NCBI GenBank assembly: GCA_020081605.1
Contig: JAHREC010000018.1
Span: 4,464,001-4,528,000 of the forward strand
Length of the DNA: 64,000 nucleotides
Source: Albifimbria verrucaria
Lineage: Eukaryota; Ascomycota; Sordariomycetes; Hypocreales; Stachybotryaceae
Direction: 5' to 3'
Below the pieces are notes generated by a model. That model did not search any database. It saw only the letters and a list, made by a program, of their open reading frames with translations, and was not told where the DNA came from. This document shows positions 32,256-44,184 of the stretch, piece after piece; the stretch's first letter is position 1; every line of letters begins with the position of its first letter. The position numbers and the translations under genes were made by a program.

Positions 32256-33471
32256 GTAGTCTAGTTTACAGCACGATGGCTTCCTATATCAGTTCCCTGC
32301 ACCCTACTGCTCTTGCATAAGACTGGGTATGTAAGGGCTAGCAGATGCAATTTTAACTCTGAACAAGTATGCGGTAAGTACAACAATAGGTCTTATTGTT
32401 ATTGTTTTCTTTAGCAAACCTGGCATCATGATGAAAATCTTCTTAGTGTCATCCTTACACGGATCGATGTGGAAGGGCAGATGACTTCATTGGCTTTGCT
32501 GATGATGATGCGCCTTACCGCTCGAGATGGCGACTATAATCTTCTCTCTGAAACTATTGCCTGCTTATACCTTACTTCCATTGTTTTTAGCCTTTGCGAG
32601 GACGCTGCTAACTTTTACAAAGTCAAGGCATAATTGAGAATCTGGAGCACATCCTTGCAGACACATTGTTTGTTGGATTTGGCGTGGTTCTTGAGTGGAA
32701 GGTCATCTGTGAATTGAGATCTGATACACTGCAGGCGATGCGTTGTGCCTCGAAGGCCACTCTTTTCACTGCTTTGAGTGGTTTGGTCAGCAGGCACAAG
32801 GTGCAATGCCGGGTTGCGGTGATGAAAAGAGATTAGGTGATACAGGTTGCTATAGAAATGCCTTCCCGGTTTTAGCCAACGATCTTGTAGTTCAAGGCAA
32901 CACCGGCTGGGCCAGGCTGACGTCTCAAAAAAGGTGTGGAAAAAATAGATGCCTTGGAACGAAATGCAACGACGGATTTGAATAGATACCCAAATTTATT
33001 AAAATATTACGGATTTGAGTTGTGCACTGATTGAAAAGTGTTCTTGCAGAGACTACCTGGAGAGGCCTGACAGGTGTGGTTTGGAGGAGGCTCAGAGCAG
33101 AGGTACATTGTTTTTGGAGCGAAACAGTGCCTGAGTGAATGTACCTGCAGCTGCGTGGTGAGAAGCTTTACAGTACAGAGTACCTCCAGCACTGCTTGCT
33201 GTGTCAGCCAATAGCAGGTGTTGTTTGTGGACCGCCCGAGTGGGGCGTTCGTGTGCCTCGTTTGGGCCAAGGGAAGGTCTCGAAGGACCGACCATCCCAC
33301 TTTGATTTTGACCTCCGTTCACCACCACCGAACCGGCGTGCATCCATACCCTCCCTTTGACGACGGTGCCTCGTCGTCTCTCCGCGCCCGACCCTGATCC
33401 CACCAAACCCAGACAGCATCTCTACCTAGCCCGATTTCCGTGTCGCCCGAGGCGACGCCCCCAGAGTCATC
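32256..33471. other. Intergenic, promoter of CK2 alpha
   Basis: 1.2 kb without a supported coding frame. A GTACAGAGTAC palindromic element lies at 33173-33183, one of several dispersed copies in the window. The 150 bp before the CK2 ATG are C-rich, as is common for fungal 5' UTRs. Confidence 0.55.
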
Positions 33472-34885
33472 ATGGCCCGGGTTTACGCCGACGTCAACCA
33501 GAACATGCCCCGCACCTACTGGGACTATGACAGTGTCAATATCAGTATGCTGACCTCCGTGCCTTGGCTGTCGGCCGCGCCGCGCCAGACCCTTTGCTTG
33601 GTGCTTTGCTGACGCGCGAATCTAGGCTGGGGCGTGCTCGAGAACTACGAAGTTATCCGCAAAATCGGTCCGTCATCCTCACTGGGCGCCTGCTCACCCA
33701 TCAGCTCGCTGCCTTGTTTTGTGCGTGCTTAAACTGACTGGGCTTCGACTCTAGGCCGGGGCAAGTACTCGGAGGTTTTCGAGGGCATCAACATTGTCAA
33801 CTACCAGAAGTGCGTCGTCAAGGTCCTCAAGCCTGTCAAGAAGAAGAAGATCAAGCGAGAGATCAAGATTCTCCAGAACCTGGCTGGTGGGCCCAACGTC
33901 GTTGCCTTGCTGGATGTTGTCAGAGATTCTCAGGTGCGCATCTCCCTCGCGCTTTCACGTGCCCGTGTGGACTGCGTCGCTATCTGCATCGCCATCGTCT
34001 TGCTAATAATGCCTCTGGGCGCCGTATCTAGAGCAAGACGCCATCTCTCATCTTCGAATATGTGAACAACACCGACTTCCGAAGCCTGTACCCCAAGTTT
34101 AACGACCTCGATGTGCGCTACTACATCCACGAGCTCCTCAAGGCATTGGATTTCTGCCACAGCAAGGGCATCATGCACCGAGACGTCAAGCCTCATAACG
34201 TTATGATCGATCATGAGAACCGAAAGGTACATTACGAGAACCCCAGCATCTTGACTTTCGTTTTCGTATCATGCACCTGCTAACAAATCATTTCTAGTTG
34301 CGTCTCATCGACTGGGGTCTGGCTGAGTTCTACCACCCCGGCACTGAGTACAACGTCCGCGTTGCTTCTCGTTATTTCAAGGGTCCGGAGCTGCTGGTTG
34401 ACTTCCAAGAATACGACTACAGCCTTGACATGTGGAGCCTGGGGGCCATGTTTGCGTCCATGATCTTCCGCAAGGAGCCCTTCTTCCACGGCAACAGCAA
34501 CTCCGATCAGCTAGTCAAGATTGCTAAGGTCCTTGGCACCGATGACCTCTTTGATTACTTGGACAAGTACGAGATCGAGCTTGACGCGCAGTACGATGAC
34601 ATTTTGGGTCGTTTCCAGAAGAAGCCCTGGCACAGCTTTGTCACAACCGAGAACCAGCGTTTCGTCTCCAACGAAGCCATCGACTTCCTCGATAAGCTGC
34701 TCCGATATGATCACCAGGTTTGACCCCATCCCATCTATTGCATAATGAACAAACGCTCACAAAAGCAATAGGAGCGTCTTACCGCCAAGGAAGCCCAGGG
34801 TCATCCTTACTTTGACCCTGTCCGTGACCCTGAGGTTTTCCAGCGCAACCTCGCCAGTGCCAACGGCACGGCCAACAAATCTTGA
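33472..34885 (+). CDS. CKA1: Casein kinase 2 catalytic subunit alpha
   Basis: CK2 alpha is a constitutively active acidophilic Ser/Thr kinase. Six exons, 33472-33544, 33626-33667, 33755-33933, 34032-34226, 34298-34717 and 34772-34885, sum to 1,023 bases, so 340 residues with no indel. Motifs: glycine loop [11 protein letters not shown], catalytic [20 protein letters not shown] with the CK2-typical basic cluster, catalytic loop [10 protein letters not shown], and DWG in place of DFG, which is diagnostic of CK2. [14 protein letters not shown] and [19 protein letters not shown] follow. The protein ends [20 protein letters not shown] and a short tail. Joints such as S-(V/N/I)-[15 protein letters not shown] and [14 protein letters not shown] support the introns. 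The symbol follows yeast usage; CKA1 versus CKA2 cannot be distinguished. Confidence 0.97.
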
Positions 34886-35560
34886 TCAGTAGAATCGACC
34901 TTCTTACATGACTGACGTCTTTTCGGCACCCGGCTTCGGCATCCCCACGATGATACCCCGGACGGCCGCATCGCCTCCTGGCCTTCACTTTATTCCGGTA
35001 GTTTGTCCGGATTGCTGTTCGCAGCAAGGATCAGACAATGATGCCTGCGCCGTCTCTGCCGTAGCCGACGAGAATCGTCGACCTTGGACGACTGTATCGA
35101 ATCTGCATGACGCTATTTGCCGACACCACCTCGAAGCGAATGTTTTATGCTATATCATGGGTGGAAGCGGAACTCGGCGTTGGTGACCACGAACCGGAGG
35201 GTGATTCATTCGATCTCGTCCACGGAAGCCCCTTAAGGCTGGTGGGACTGGAACAAAAACAACGAGGATGGCGACGGTTGGTGGCGTTCATGGGCTTTAG
35301 GAAATAGTAACAGCTTTGCGACAACTGAGGTGAATGTATTCGGTTCGCTCGTCTACAACGACAGCGTTGCAGGGGTGGTTTTGGACCAGCGTTCAATACA
35401 GCATAAATTCATTAATTCGTTAATCTTGTTCCGTTGCCCACCCAAGGTACCTTCTACAGCACTCATGCTTCTATGATGTCTGCCTGTTAATCCGCCTGAG
35501 CTGTTGTCACGTAATTAAGCAGCGTTAAGTTTCTTGGATTAACTACATGTAGTTCTCTAG
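34886..35560. other. Convergent intergenic, CK2 alpha / Scm3
   Basis: 675 bp between converging 3' ends. No supported coding frame. A CACCCAAGGTACCTTCTAC motif near 35440 is one of the many GGTACC-centred elements in this window. Confidence 0.55.
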
Positions 35561-38353
35561 TTACAAACACGTGAAACAAAAGTCCCTCTCGCACCGAAAC
35601 CCTTCCACACCGCACGTCCTTATCGTACCACCCGGTGTTTTGACCGTGCTTCCCGGGCTCGCGGGTGTGGTGCGGTTCCTCTTCACCGGGGTGCGGTAGA
35701 TCTCAGTCGTGCGGGCACTGGATTTCCACATCTTGCGGATGATGCTGCTGCCGGTGCTGGGGTGGTTCAGGAAGCCGGTGCTGCGGCCAAGCTCGTCCAT
35801 CTCGTTGTCCAATCCATTCCCATCGCCCTCGTCGTCGGATACGAGTGAAAGCACGGAGCGACGCGAGGACGGAGCCCGAATGGAATGGCGGATGGCATGG
35901 CGCGGTGTGGAGGGCGCGCTTGATTTTTGCCGGGCTTCTCGCCGGGTTTCTCGTCTTTACTTGTGTTGGAACTGGGAGGCTGAGATTGTTGATGGTTAGG
36001 TATTTCAGATGTCGTAGGCGATGCTTCGGTCTGATCGTCCCTGCTGGTATCTGGAGCAACCAGGCTCTCCTGGGGTATCGAATCATGCTCATTAGTTGAA
36101 TCATTATCGTTTGAGTCAACGTAGACAGCATCATCCCCAGAGGCCACGACTTCGTTCGAAGTTTCATTATAATTAGGCGCAGGGAGTGATTTTATGGCCT
36201 CTTCGGGCTTTTCGGAGCTCTCTTCAGCGACCACGGGATTTTCGTCGTTATTAGAGTCCGCAGGCTCGGTAGTAATCTCGACCAGTGATGCAGGTGTAAT
36301 ATCCTCATTGATTGGGTGGGTTGAATCTTCCTCTGCGGGAGTGGTTTCTGTAATTTCATGTATATCGTTTTGACAAGTTTCTCCGGCTACGCAGGAGTCT
36401 TCATGAATTTGATTATTTTCATACTCTGGAATAGCTTCCAAATGAGCAGTTAGAGGAGCGCTGGATGAAGTCTGCGATTGGGTATCCGGTATAATCTCAG
36501 AGCTATTCATTTTGGCCCTCTGAGGCTCGAAAAGACTGGCGCCTCGTCATCAGACAAGGCAAAGACATCGTCGAAACTAATATTAGTCTGCTCTGGTTGT
36601 GGCTCCTTGAAGCGTCTGCCGTTGGTGCTACCGGCAGAATTGACCCGACTGATGTGCCAGATGATTGAGAATTAGGGATTACAAGGCCCGATGATTGCGA
36701 ATCTGGGATAACTGCGCTCGAGGACAGAGTGCCTGGGACCACAGTACCTGTTGACCGAGAATCGGGAATAGATGACCCTGAAGATTGAGAGTCCGGAATT
36801 GCTGTGCCTGATGACTGGGAGTCTGGGATGATCGTCGCAATTGTAGATTTTGGCCTCTCATCGTTTTCATTCACACGCCCGGTAGTATCTCTCAACGATG
36901 AATCCACTGCATCGTCCTCGATATCGATTCGAATGTACTCTTCGCGAGCTTGAGGGTCCAGCGGCACAAGTTCAACCAATACTTTTGTAGAGGGCCGATT
37001 CTTCATGTCGAGCTGACTCCATGATATCACTTCGTCAAGAAGCTCAGGCTGGTGTTGAACTTGTGAGGAGTGCTTGGGGCCATTACTTTGAGTGTCCTGG
37101 CCTAGTCTTGACTTTTCTATATTGCTCCTGGAGCCACCTTCCACTTCATCAACGTGCGATGCTTTTGGTCGAGTTTGAGATTTATTTGGTTGAACAGAAG
37201 TCAACAATGATTCCGCCTGGGATTCTAGGTCTGGCCTAGATCTGTTTAAGTGCCGATCAGAACCATTGGGTTCGTTTTGTTTTGCGAGCTCCGGCCGCTT
37301 CAATAGCTCTGAATTGGCACCAGAAGCCACATCGGTTGACTCAGCCACAGGTTTGTCAACTAGGGAGATGCTCTTTTCCTGTACGCACCACACCTTTTCG
37401 AACAGATTTGTCGTGGTCCGCTGCTGATACTTGAACATCTGTGATGGTCGATATAAAATCATCCTCGGCTTCAATCTCTATTTGAGGGCGTGAAATCTTC
37501 TTCCGGCATTTGACCACTGGCTTATTGGTCTGTGGTTTGATAGCCAGCATGGGTAATGGCATGGCAGGCTCCTCATCATCATTGTGTGATCCTCGTGCCC
37601 AGATAGAGCTTTTACCATTTTGAACTGGAAATTCGTATCTTCCCGTACGGATGTTCAGGAACGAAGGGGCCGGGGCGCACTTAAAGGTATCTGGGCTATG
37701 TCGGGTGGTAGATCCCAAGGCCCCATTCCTAAAGACTGTATGCCGAAATCATTGTTCAATGGGGAAGCCCATATGGCGGCGGCGCATAGTCGAGCCCTGG
37801 AAAGCCATGTATTGAATCGGAGTAAATACTTGGTAGGTCATCTGGGAAGGGTCCGGGCCTGATATTGGTTGAGAGGGTGGCGATTGGGTGATGAGGAGCT
37901 CGTTCTTGCAAGTTGCGGCGCTCGTTATTCCTGTCCCATGTTTCGCCCATCAGGTCCAATTGAGGATCTTCATCGTCGCCAAAAGATCCCCAAGGCGATA
38001 CCTTCGTCTTCGGATGCATCGTCCTGTTCCTGGTCCTGGTCTCTGTCCTGGTCCACCTCCACTCCCACATCGCCCTCGTTGCGCATGCGATCGAGGTGAC
38101 CGTTGTTTACAACGATTTCGCCAGTCACCATGTCAATCTCGTCGCCAATGCCTTCGAAGTCGCGGCCGTACTTCTGGAAGATATGCGCCATGGTCGCCTG
38201 GAATTTGTGGTCGGCATAGGCGCGCCTGAGGTTGAGTCGATAGTCGGGATCGCTCCGTGCGACAACCTCGTGTGGTTCGTAGGCGAGCTCGTCATCGTCG
38301 GAGTCTTCGGGGTCAGACTCGACGAGCCTGCGCCTCTTGGTCGGTGGTTCCAT
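35561..38353 (-). CDS. SCM3: CENP-A chaperone Scm3 (HJURP family)
   Basis: Scm3 deposits the centromeric histone CENP-A/Cse4. ATG 38353 opens MEPPTKRRRLVES. The conserved Scm3 domain follows, HKFQATMAHIFQKYGRDFEG then IGDEIDMVTGEIVVNNGHLD and RMRNEGD, near residues 45-95. The remaining ~800 residues are mostly disordered, rich in Ser, Glu and Pro, and contain a six-unit IPDSQSSG repeat. The protein ends in a Cys-rich tail, IRTCGVEGFRCERDFCFTCL, a possible zinc-binding element. The gene is split by frame shifts near 38000, 37760, 37700, 37380, 36545, 36500 and 35850, the densest in the window; every break is followed at once by an equally open continuation. The first domain is diagnostic; the joining of later blocks is inference from abutting frames, shared composition and absence of another start. 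It diverges from ATG6. Confidence 0.82.
36651..36833 (-). repeat. Six-unit IPDSQSSG decapeptide repeat in Scm3
   Basis: Six tandem 30-bp units encode IPDSQSSGTA, IPDSQSSGSS, IPDSRSTGTV, VPGTLSSSAV, IPDSQSSGLV and IPNSQSSGTS. A related EIIPDTQSQTSSS occurs about 60 residues downstream. Unit four is the most diverged. The periodicity is exact at the protein level, suggesting recent tandem duplication inside a disordered region. Confidence 0.9.
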
Positions 38354-38985
38354 GGCGATACGGATATGTCGTCACATGTCGAGATATCGCAAGCTCTCAC
38401 AGAAATGCGTCTGGCTTGGTGGGCTGGGTTGGCAGTGGGTTGGAAGAGCAACGGGCAAAGCGCGTAAAGTGGCAGCTGCGACTCGTGAATCCCTGCAATC
38501 TGTAATGTAAGGCGCAGATCCATCATGTCGCACTGCTAACATTGGACTGCAGGTACTGTGTACCTCTCTGATCAGAGCCGTAGTGGGGCTCTACCTTGGT
38601 GGGCAGGCCCAAACACTCAGGCACTTGACCTGTAACTTAAGTTACTCGTAAAGCAGAGTTGCATTAGTAGTACTCTGTACAGGACAAGCAGACAAGCTAG
38701 CGTTGGTGGGTGGGTACCTTGGTGGCATGTACTCTGTACAGATTACAAAGTACTGCTGAGCACCCACCCCACAAGCTATCGAGCACCTACAGTAGGTATC
38801 TGTCTGGTTTACTGCTACATCTGACGTACGACGTAGGAGCCACCACTCTGCCTCTCCAACCAAGCTTCATACCCACGCCTGTCTTGGCTCTCGATTCTCT
38901 TCCCTCCATATCCAGTTGGCGCTCTCCACCGAAGACATTTCTTTTATTCCCGGACGCCTCATGGTTGTCCTGCTCTGTATGCAAC
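38354..38985. promoter_or_regulatory. Divergent promoter, SCM3 / ATG6
   Basis: 632 bp between opposite start codons. Two identical 13-bp elements GTACTCTGTACAG occur at 38670-38682 and 38729-38741, plus two TACCTTGGTGGG-like repeats near 38592 and 38716. These are dispersed elements also present elsewhere in the window. No coding frame is supported. Confidence 0.5.
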
Positions 38986-40508
38986 ATGTACTGCCAGAAG
39001 TGTCGCCAACCACTCCGGCTGGACGGCTCCCTGGAAGACCTTAACCCTGCCGCCTACGACCTTCTAATATGTGAGTCCGCTACCAAATGACGGTAGTTTG
39101 CATGTGCCTTACTTACACCCCGTGCGTAAGCAGCATCTTCCTCCTCACCCCAAACCTCGCAGAAGTCATCCGCTCCTCGGTCTCCGATCCCGCAGCCGCA
39201 GGAGGAAGCGCGCAAGTCGCTCTACGAAAGAGCCGTGCAGAATGCCGGTGCTCCGACGTTTCGACGCCATCATGGCGGCCCATCCCGAGACTCGGCCATG
39301 TCCTTCATTTACCTCACCGAGTCGCAAGTTGCTCATCCGCAACCGCAGGCCAAGGAGCCACCGACGACACCTCCCAAGATCCGCCGAGGTAGCACAAGCC
39401 GAACGCCAGGTGGCGAGCAAGAACAGACGCAAGGAGGCGAGATGGACAGAATCAATAGGTTGTTTGAGATTCTATCAGCAAGATCCGACATCGACCACCC
39501 CATCTGTGTCGAATGCACGGATATGCTTGTGGAGGGCTTCAGAAGAAACTTGATATTGCTTCAAAGGAAAGAGACGCTTACGTCAAGCATCTGAAGCAGG
39601 TTCAGGCAAATCAACCAAGCCAAGAGGACATCAAATCTCAACAAGAGGCCCTAAGAAAGGCACAGAAGGACAAAACCGCTGCTACGGAAGAGCTGAAGAA
39701 GTTGGAAAAGGAAAAGGATGCGCTAGACGACGAGCTTCTGGCCCTAGAGGAAGAATCACGGCAGCTGGATAAAGAGGAGGAGGTCTTCTGGCGGGAGAGG
39801 AATGCTTTTGCCACCAAGATGGAGGAGTTCCAGGCTGAGCGGGACAGCGTGAACGCCAAATACAGCAACGACTCTCGGCTATTGGAGAAGCTGCAGCGCT
39901 CCAATGTCTATAACGATACTTTCTGCATAAGCCACGACGGAAGTTTCGCGACTATCAACGGCTTGCGCCTCGGTCGACTCTCCAATAAGCCGGTGGACTG
40001 GCCAGAGATAAATGCAGCTTGGGGCCATGCTCTGTTGCTGCTGGTGACCGTCGCTGAGAAGCTAGGGTACAAATTTCAAAACTACGAGCCGCAACCTTTA
40101 GGAAGCACCTCCAAGATCATCAGATACGACTCGACCAGCCCAGCATCAAGCCGTCTTGGCTCACGGCCCTTGCAACCACCGCCTAAGAAACATGTGCTGG
40201 AGCTGTACAGTTCTGGCGATATGCCGCTTGGCCTTACATTCATGCATCGCAAGTTTGACAATGCCATGGTCGGCTTCCTGGAGTTGGTGCGGCAGCTGGG
40301 CGTGTTTGTACAGCGAGAGACGGAAGCTAGAGGCAACCCATTAAGTCTGCCATACAAAATCGAAGGGGATAAGATTGGCGATGTGAGCATTAAGCTAGGA
40401 ATTGCCCAAGACGACGGATGGACGAAGGCATGCAAATTGACGCTGACGTGCTGCAAGTTCCTGTTGGCACATGCGAGCAATGTCAGCTCCTATCGCGCTA
40501 CTTCTTGA
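38986..40508 (+). CDS. ATG6: Autophagy protein ATG6/VPS30 (Beclin 1)
   Basis: Beclin/Atg6 is a scaffold of Vps34 PI3-kinase complexes I (with Atg14) and II (with Vps38/UVRAG). Exon 1, 38986-39070, encodes MYCQKCRQPLRLDGSLEDLN with the N-terminal CxxC. The intron 39071-39133 (GTGAGT...AGCAG) is followed by a Ser/Pro-rich linker and SFIYLTESQV, a BH3-adjacent region. ICVECTDMLVEG(L)QKKLD begins the coiled coil through KTAATEELKKLEKEKDALDD. The BARA/evolutionarily conserved domain then runs SNVYNDTFCISHDGSFATIN, GLRLGRLSNKPVDWPEINAA and WGHALLLL, ending ACKLTLTCCKFLLAHASNVS near 40508. One single-base shift near 39540 lies at the start of the coiled coil. Length of about 490 residues is usual. 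Confidence 0.95.
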
Positions 40509-41623
40509 GCGGGCGACGCATTCGGACGAAATCCTGGGAGGAGGACGAAAGCAACGCTCTTATTTTTAATGGGGCATTTGTGCATATTATGGCAGCTAGC
40601 AAGGCGCTCTGGCGAACTGATTTGGCAATAAACATGAGCATGGCAAGGAGTACTCGAGCAAATCCAAGACCTGGAGCACATAGGGCCTATCACGGCATGT
40701 TTAGGCGCACTTATTACACGAGTCAATGGAAACGATTTGAATAATTCAAGGTGCATAACCTGTCTGCGTTACGGAGCTGAGCATTTGTGCCAACTACCAA
40801 CCTTTTTTTTTTTCACGGAGCATGATTGTAAGCATTAACGGACCTACCAGAACACCGCGAAAGAAATCATGCCACCCGGTTTGGTCAGTTATAGTAACTG
40901 CTTTTGCGAGCATGGGCACCATGGGCGTGGCTTGTATCTGACTGTGACATAGTGTAAGGTGGGCAACGTATCTCCCCGACTCGGACACTGCGTCTATAGG
41001 AGCCAATGAATAAGCAAATATGGCTAGGATGGCTGCCTCCCTCCCAAGACCAAAGGAGGACTGATCCTTGTGTCTCCCTGGCTTGAGTCATCGGCAACTG
41101 TGTGTCGGGCAAGCCTCCAGCCAATGCAGGGTGAAGCTAAGCCTTCCCTCTGCATAGGGCCAATCGATCAACGGGCTAGGCGACAATGCTCGAGAGGCAT
41201 AAGCAAGTTGGCAAAACATTTCGCAGTCTCCCCGCATTTCTGAGGCTCTGGCACCCACAGCAATGTCATGGTCTTGGCTAATGCAGCGTGTGGGGTGGCA
41301 TCCCGGCTGCATGATGGCTAGCCGTGAATGGCTCGAGGCCGACTGTTGCCTGATAGCCTGGCTCACACAGCCTCACTCCAGACGCATAGTTGTTGGTGCT
41401 AACAGTGACAAGGCGTTTCCGTGAGATAACGACCAAATGGTGCAACCTCTCACTGGCTGCCTGCCGATAGGCAGCGCTGTGCAACTCGGCACTTCCCGAG
41501 GGGTCAGGGATAAGTATAAGACCATGGCCTGATATCCTAGGTCCTGTCCAGCAGACAAGTTTCGTCTTGTTCAACAACTGATACTCCCTAAACATTCACT
41601 CCAAGGACATCGTCTTGCTCAGC
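40509..41623. other. Intergenic
   Basis: 1.1 kb without recognisable genes. A T(10) run lies at 40803-40812. The right half is the promoter of the AAA ATPase gene. Short frames here have no supporting features. Confidence 0.5.
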
Positions 41624-44184
41624 ATGGCTACCTCGGACGAAGTCAGAGTTGTCGTTGCCGACGACGACAATGCTAGCGTGTCGTCGTTCGACAGCTTCGA
41701 ATCATTGGAGCGTGGCTCTCGTTACCCTCGTCCTTCGAGGCATGCCGAGCCACCAGCCCCTGAATGCCACTCATCGACGGCAAGATCCCGGATGTCTTGT
41801 ACGTGTTGAGGTATTTTGGTCGGTACGATAGGCTCGTCGAAGGTAAATCATCTACCCTACTTTGTTCATTTTGAGAATGTTCGCTGACCTGTACAAGAAC
41901 GTCTTAGCATCAAGCCCTTCAAACACTTGCCTGACGACCTCGGTCACCGTAAAAGACGTGGCGATGACACCCGTGCTTCTGATGAGTCTCCTGAGGAGAT
42001 GCCCAGGGATTCCCAGTCATCGAAGTTGTCCACTCCGTGGATTGGAGAAAGGCGCCGAAGGTGGTTGTGCGCCGCTCACGTCGAGACCCTCGTCCCGTCG
42101 AGCGACCTGTCACATCAGCGTTCAATGGCGGTAGCTATTACGCTGATCCTCCATACTCGGACGAGGAAGATGACTGCCGGTCTTCGAACAACGCCCTTTC
42201 GTCTCCCACAGTGGAGATTCACTCCGAGCACCTTATCAATGCACTAAATGCAGTCATCAAGTATTACCCTGGTCTCATCATAGGCGACAGGCTGTTCCAG
42301 GTCAAGTCGCCATACACCGTCTTGTACCACCATCGCGAAGAGCTTGCTGCATATCGCGATAACCAGCCCGCCACCCATAGCCCCGAATACGCTGAGACTA
42401 CTGCAAAGCACATTGACGTCCTGCTGCGCTTCCTAGACGAGGCAGCTCTCGGGCCGGAGGTTCGTCGAGAAGAGGAACGACACAAGCTCTCAGTCCCTGT
42501 CGCTACCTTTGATAACTACTGGCTGCTCCTGAAGCCTGGCAACGTTGTCTACGCCAAGACGAACGACGTCTGGGAGGCCTTCATTGTCAGCAAAGTTCAG
42601 GAGGACCCACAGACATGTCCGGGTCTTACTCCGTCATCTGTTGGTATCTCGAATCAAATGGAATTAGCGTCACTCGTTTTATGACTACCTTCAACATTCC
42701 GCGGTGGTTGGGAAACCAGGCCATCAGCAGCCTTCCCGTCATTCCAGAGGCCTACTGGCGTGAGGATCTCGAAGCCCAGGGCGGCTTGACCATGCGCGAG
42801 TCGTTGATCAAACTTGGCAAGCTCTACTGGGAGATGCTCAAGCGTCCTACATATATGGAGTACGAAGGCGCTTTGGTTAATTCGGCGGCTGGAAACGCCC
42901 CGCTACCAGCGTCACCGGCTTCATGGCAGGGCGTGTAATCTGTGATGCGGCCGGCTTTGATAAATACTACGACTACAGCCCAGCCCGTCGCAGGTCACCA
43001 CCACCATCTCGCCATCAACATGGCACAAACTGTCCCCAAGGGACCCCTTGCCACTCTACGCACCTCGTTGTGGCTGCGAGGCCTGCAGTGCAAACTTGGT
43101 TGACGAGTACCAAATCAACGACGGCCCGTTCCGGTGCCTGGAGGGCCTTGATGCCCTCAATGATGCGCCTCCTACTGATGACCTGGTGTATCTGCTCTGC
43201 AAGAAGACGATGCCTGGTTTCCTTCTCAGCCACCGCCAGTGGGGCCACCTGCGTCTCTCCAGCCTCCGGCCTGTCCAAGCTGATACGGAAGCGCTGAAGT
43301 ACCTGGTCGTTGACGACGAGATCAAGACGACTGTCCGAGCTCTCATTGGCAAGTATGCCACCACCTCTGACGGCATGGTATCTCCTTGGGGCAGCGACTT
43401 CGTCAAGAACAAGGGCGAGGGCCGCATTTTCCTCCTTCATGGCACCCCTGGTGTAGGCAAGACCTGCACCGCTGAGTGCATTGCCGAACTCACCAGCCGA
43501 CCTCTCCTCTCTTTGACCAGCGGAGACCTCGGTGCCAACGACTACATGGTTGAGGATAACCTGAACTACTTCCTCGAGCTGGGCCAGCGCTACGGCGCCA
43601 TTGTCCTCCTCGACGAGGCCGATGTCTATCTTGAGCGTCGCCGCGGCGCTGACATCTGGCGCAACGGTATCGTGTCCATCTTCCTTCGTGCCCTCGAGTA
43701 CTACCGCGGCGCTCTCTTCCTTACCACGAACCGCGTCCGCAGCTTCGATCCTGCCTTCCTCAGCCGCATCCACGTCGCCTTGCATTACAAGAACCTACGT
43801 GACGAGGACCGCGAGCGCATCTGGCTCAACAGCTTCGACCGCCTCGAGCGCGAGTCCTCCGGCAAGGTCCACGTCTCCACCACCGCCCGCGAGCTCGTCT
43901 GGTCCGGCACCGAAGTTCGCCGTCTGCAGTGGAACGGCCGCGAGATCCGCAACGCCATGCAGACAGCGCTGGCGCTGGCTGAGTTCGACTCCAGCGACGA
44001 GGCTTCCGATAAGATCGTCATTGGCGAGAAGCACATCAAGGCCGTCGTCAAGATGAGCAAGGAGTTCAAGGACTCTGTTCATGACATTTACATGCCCCAT
44101 CTGGCGCCTATGCCCCTATGCCACCTGCCCCCACCACATGCACATCGGCGAGTACGATTGATGCGGTACTGGCACATCAGCTAG
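41624..44184 (+). CDS. Fungal AAA+ ATPase with long N-terminal domain
   Basis: ATG 41624 opens MATSDEVRVVVADDDNASVS. An N-terminal conserved block follows (YVLRYFGRYDRLVE, IKPFKHLPDDL, VIEVVHSVDWRKAPKVVVRR, IHSEHLINALNAVIKYYPGL, SPYTVLYHHREELAAYRD), as in many large fungal AAA proteins of unknown role. The C-terminal AAA module shows Walker A GTPGVGKT (43441-43464), Walker B IVLLDEAD (43600-43623), sensor TTNRVRSFDPAF and Arg-finger-like SRIH. An intron probably lies at about 41842-41910 (GTAAAT...TTAG). Shifts occur near 41760, 42050, 42610, 42930 and 43040. The tail is ambiguous: the open frame stops at 44184, while another frame gives HMHIGEYD and TGA at 44161. Residue count is about 830. 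It is related to the BCS1/AAA class by module only; substrate unknown. Confidence 0.85.

Noticed and set aside
43015..43785. 256-codon minus-strand frame opposite the AAA module
   Set aside because: The plus strand encodes Walker A and B; the antisense frame arises from codon bias.
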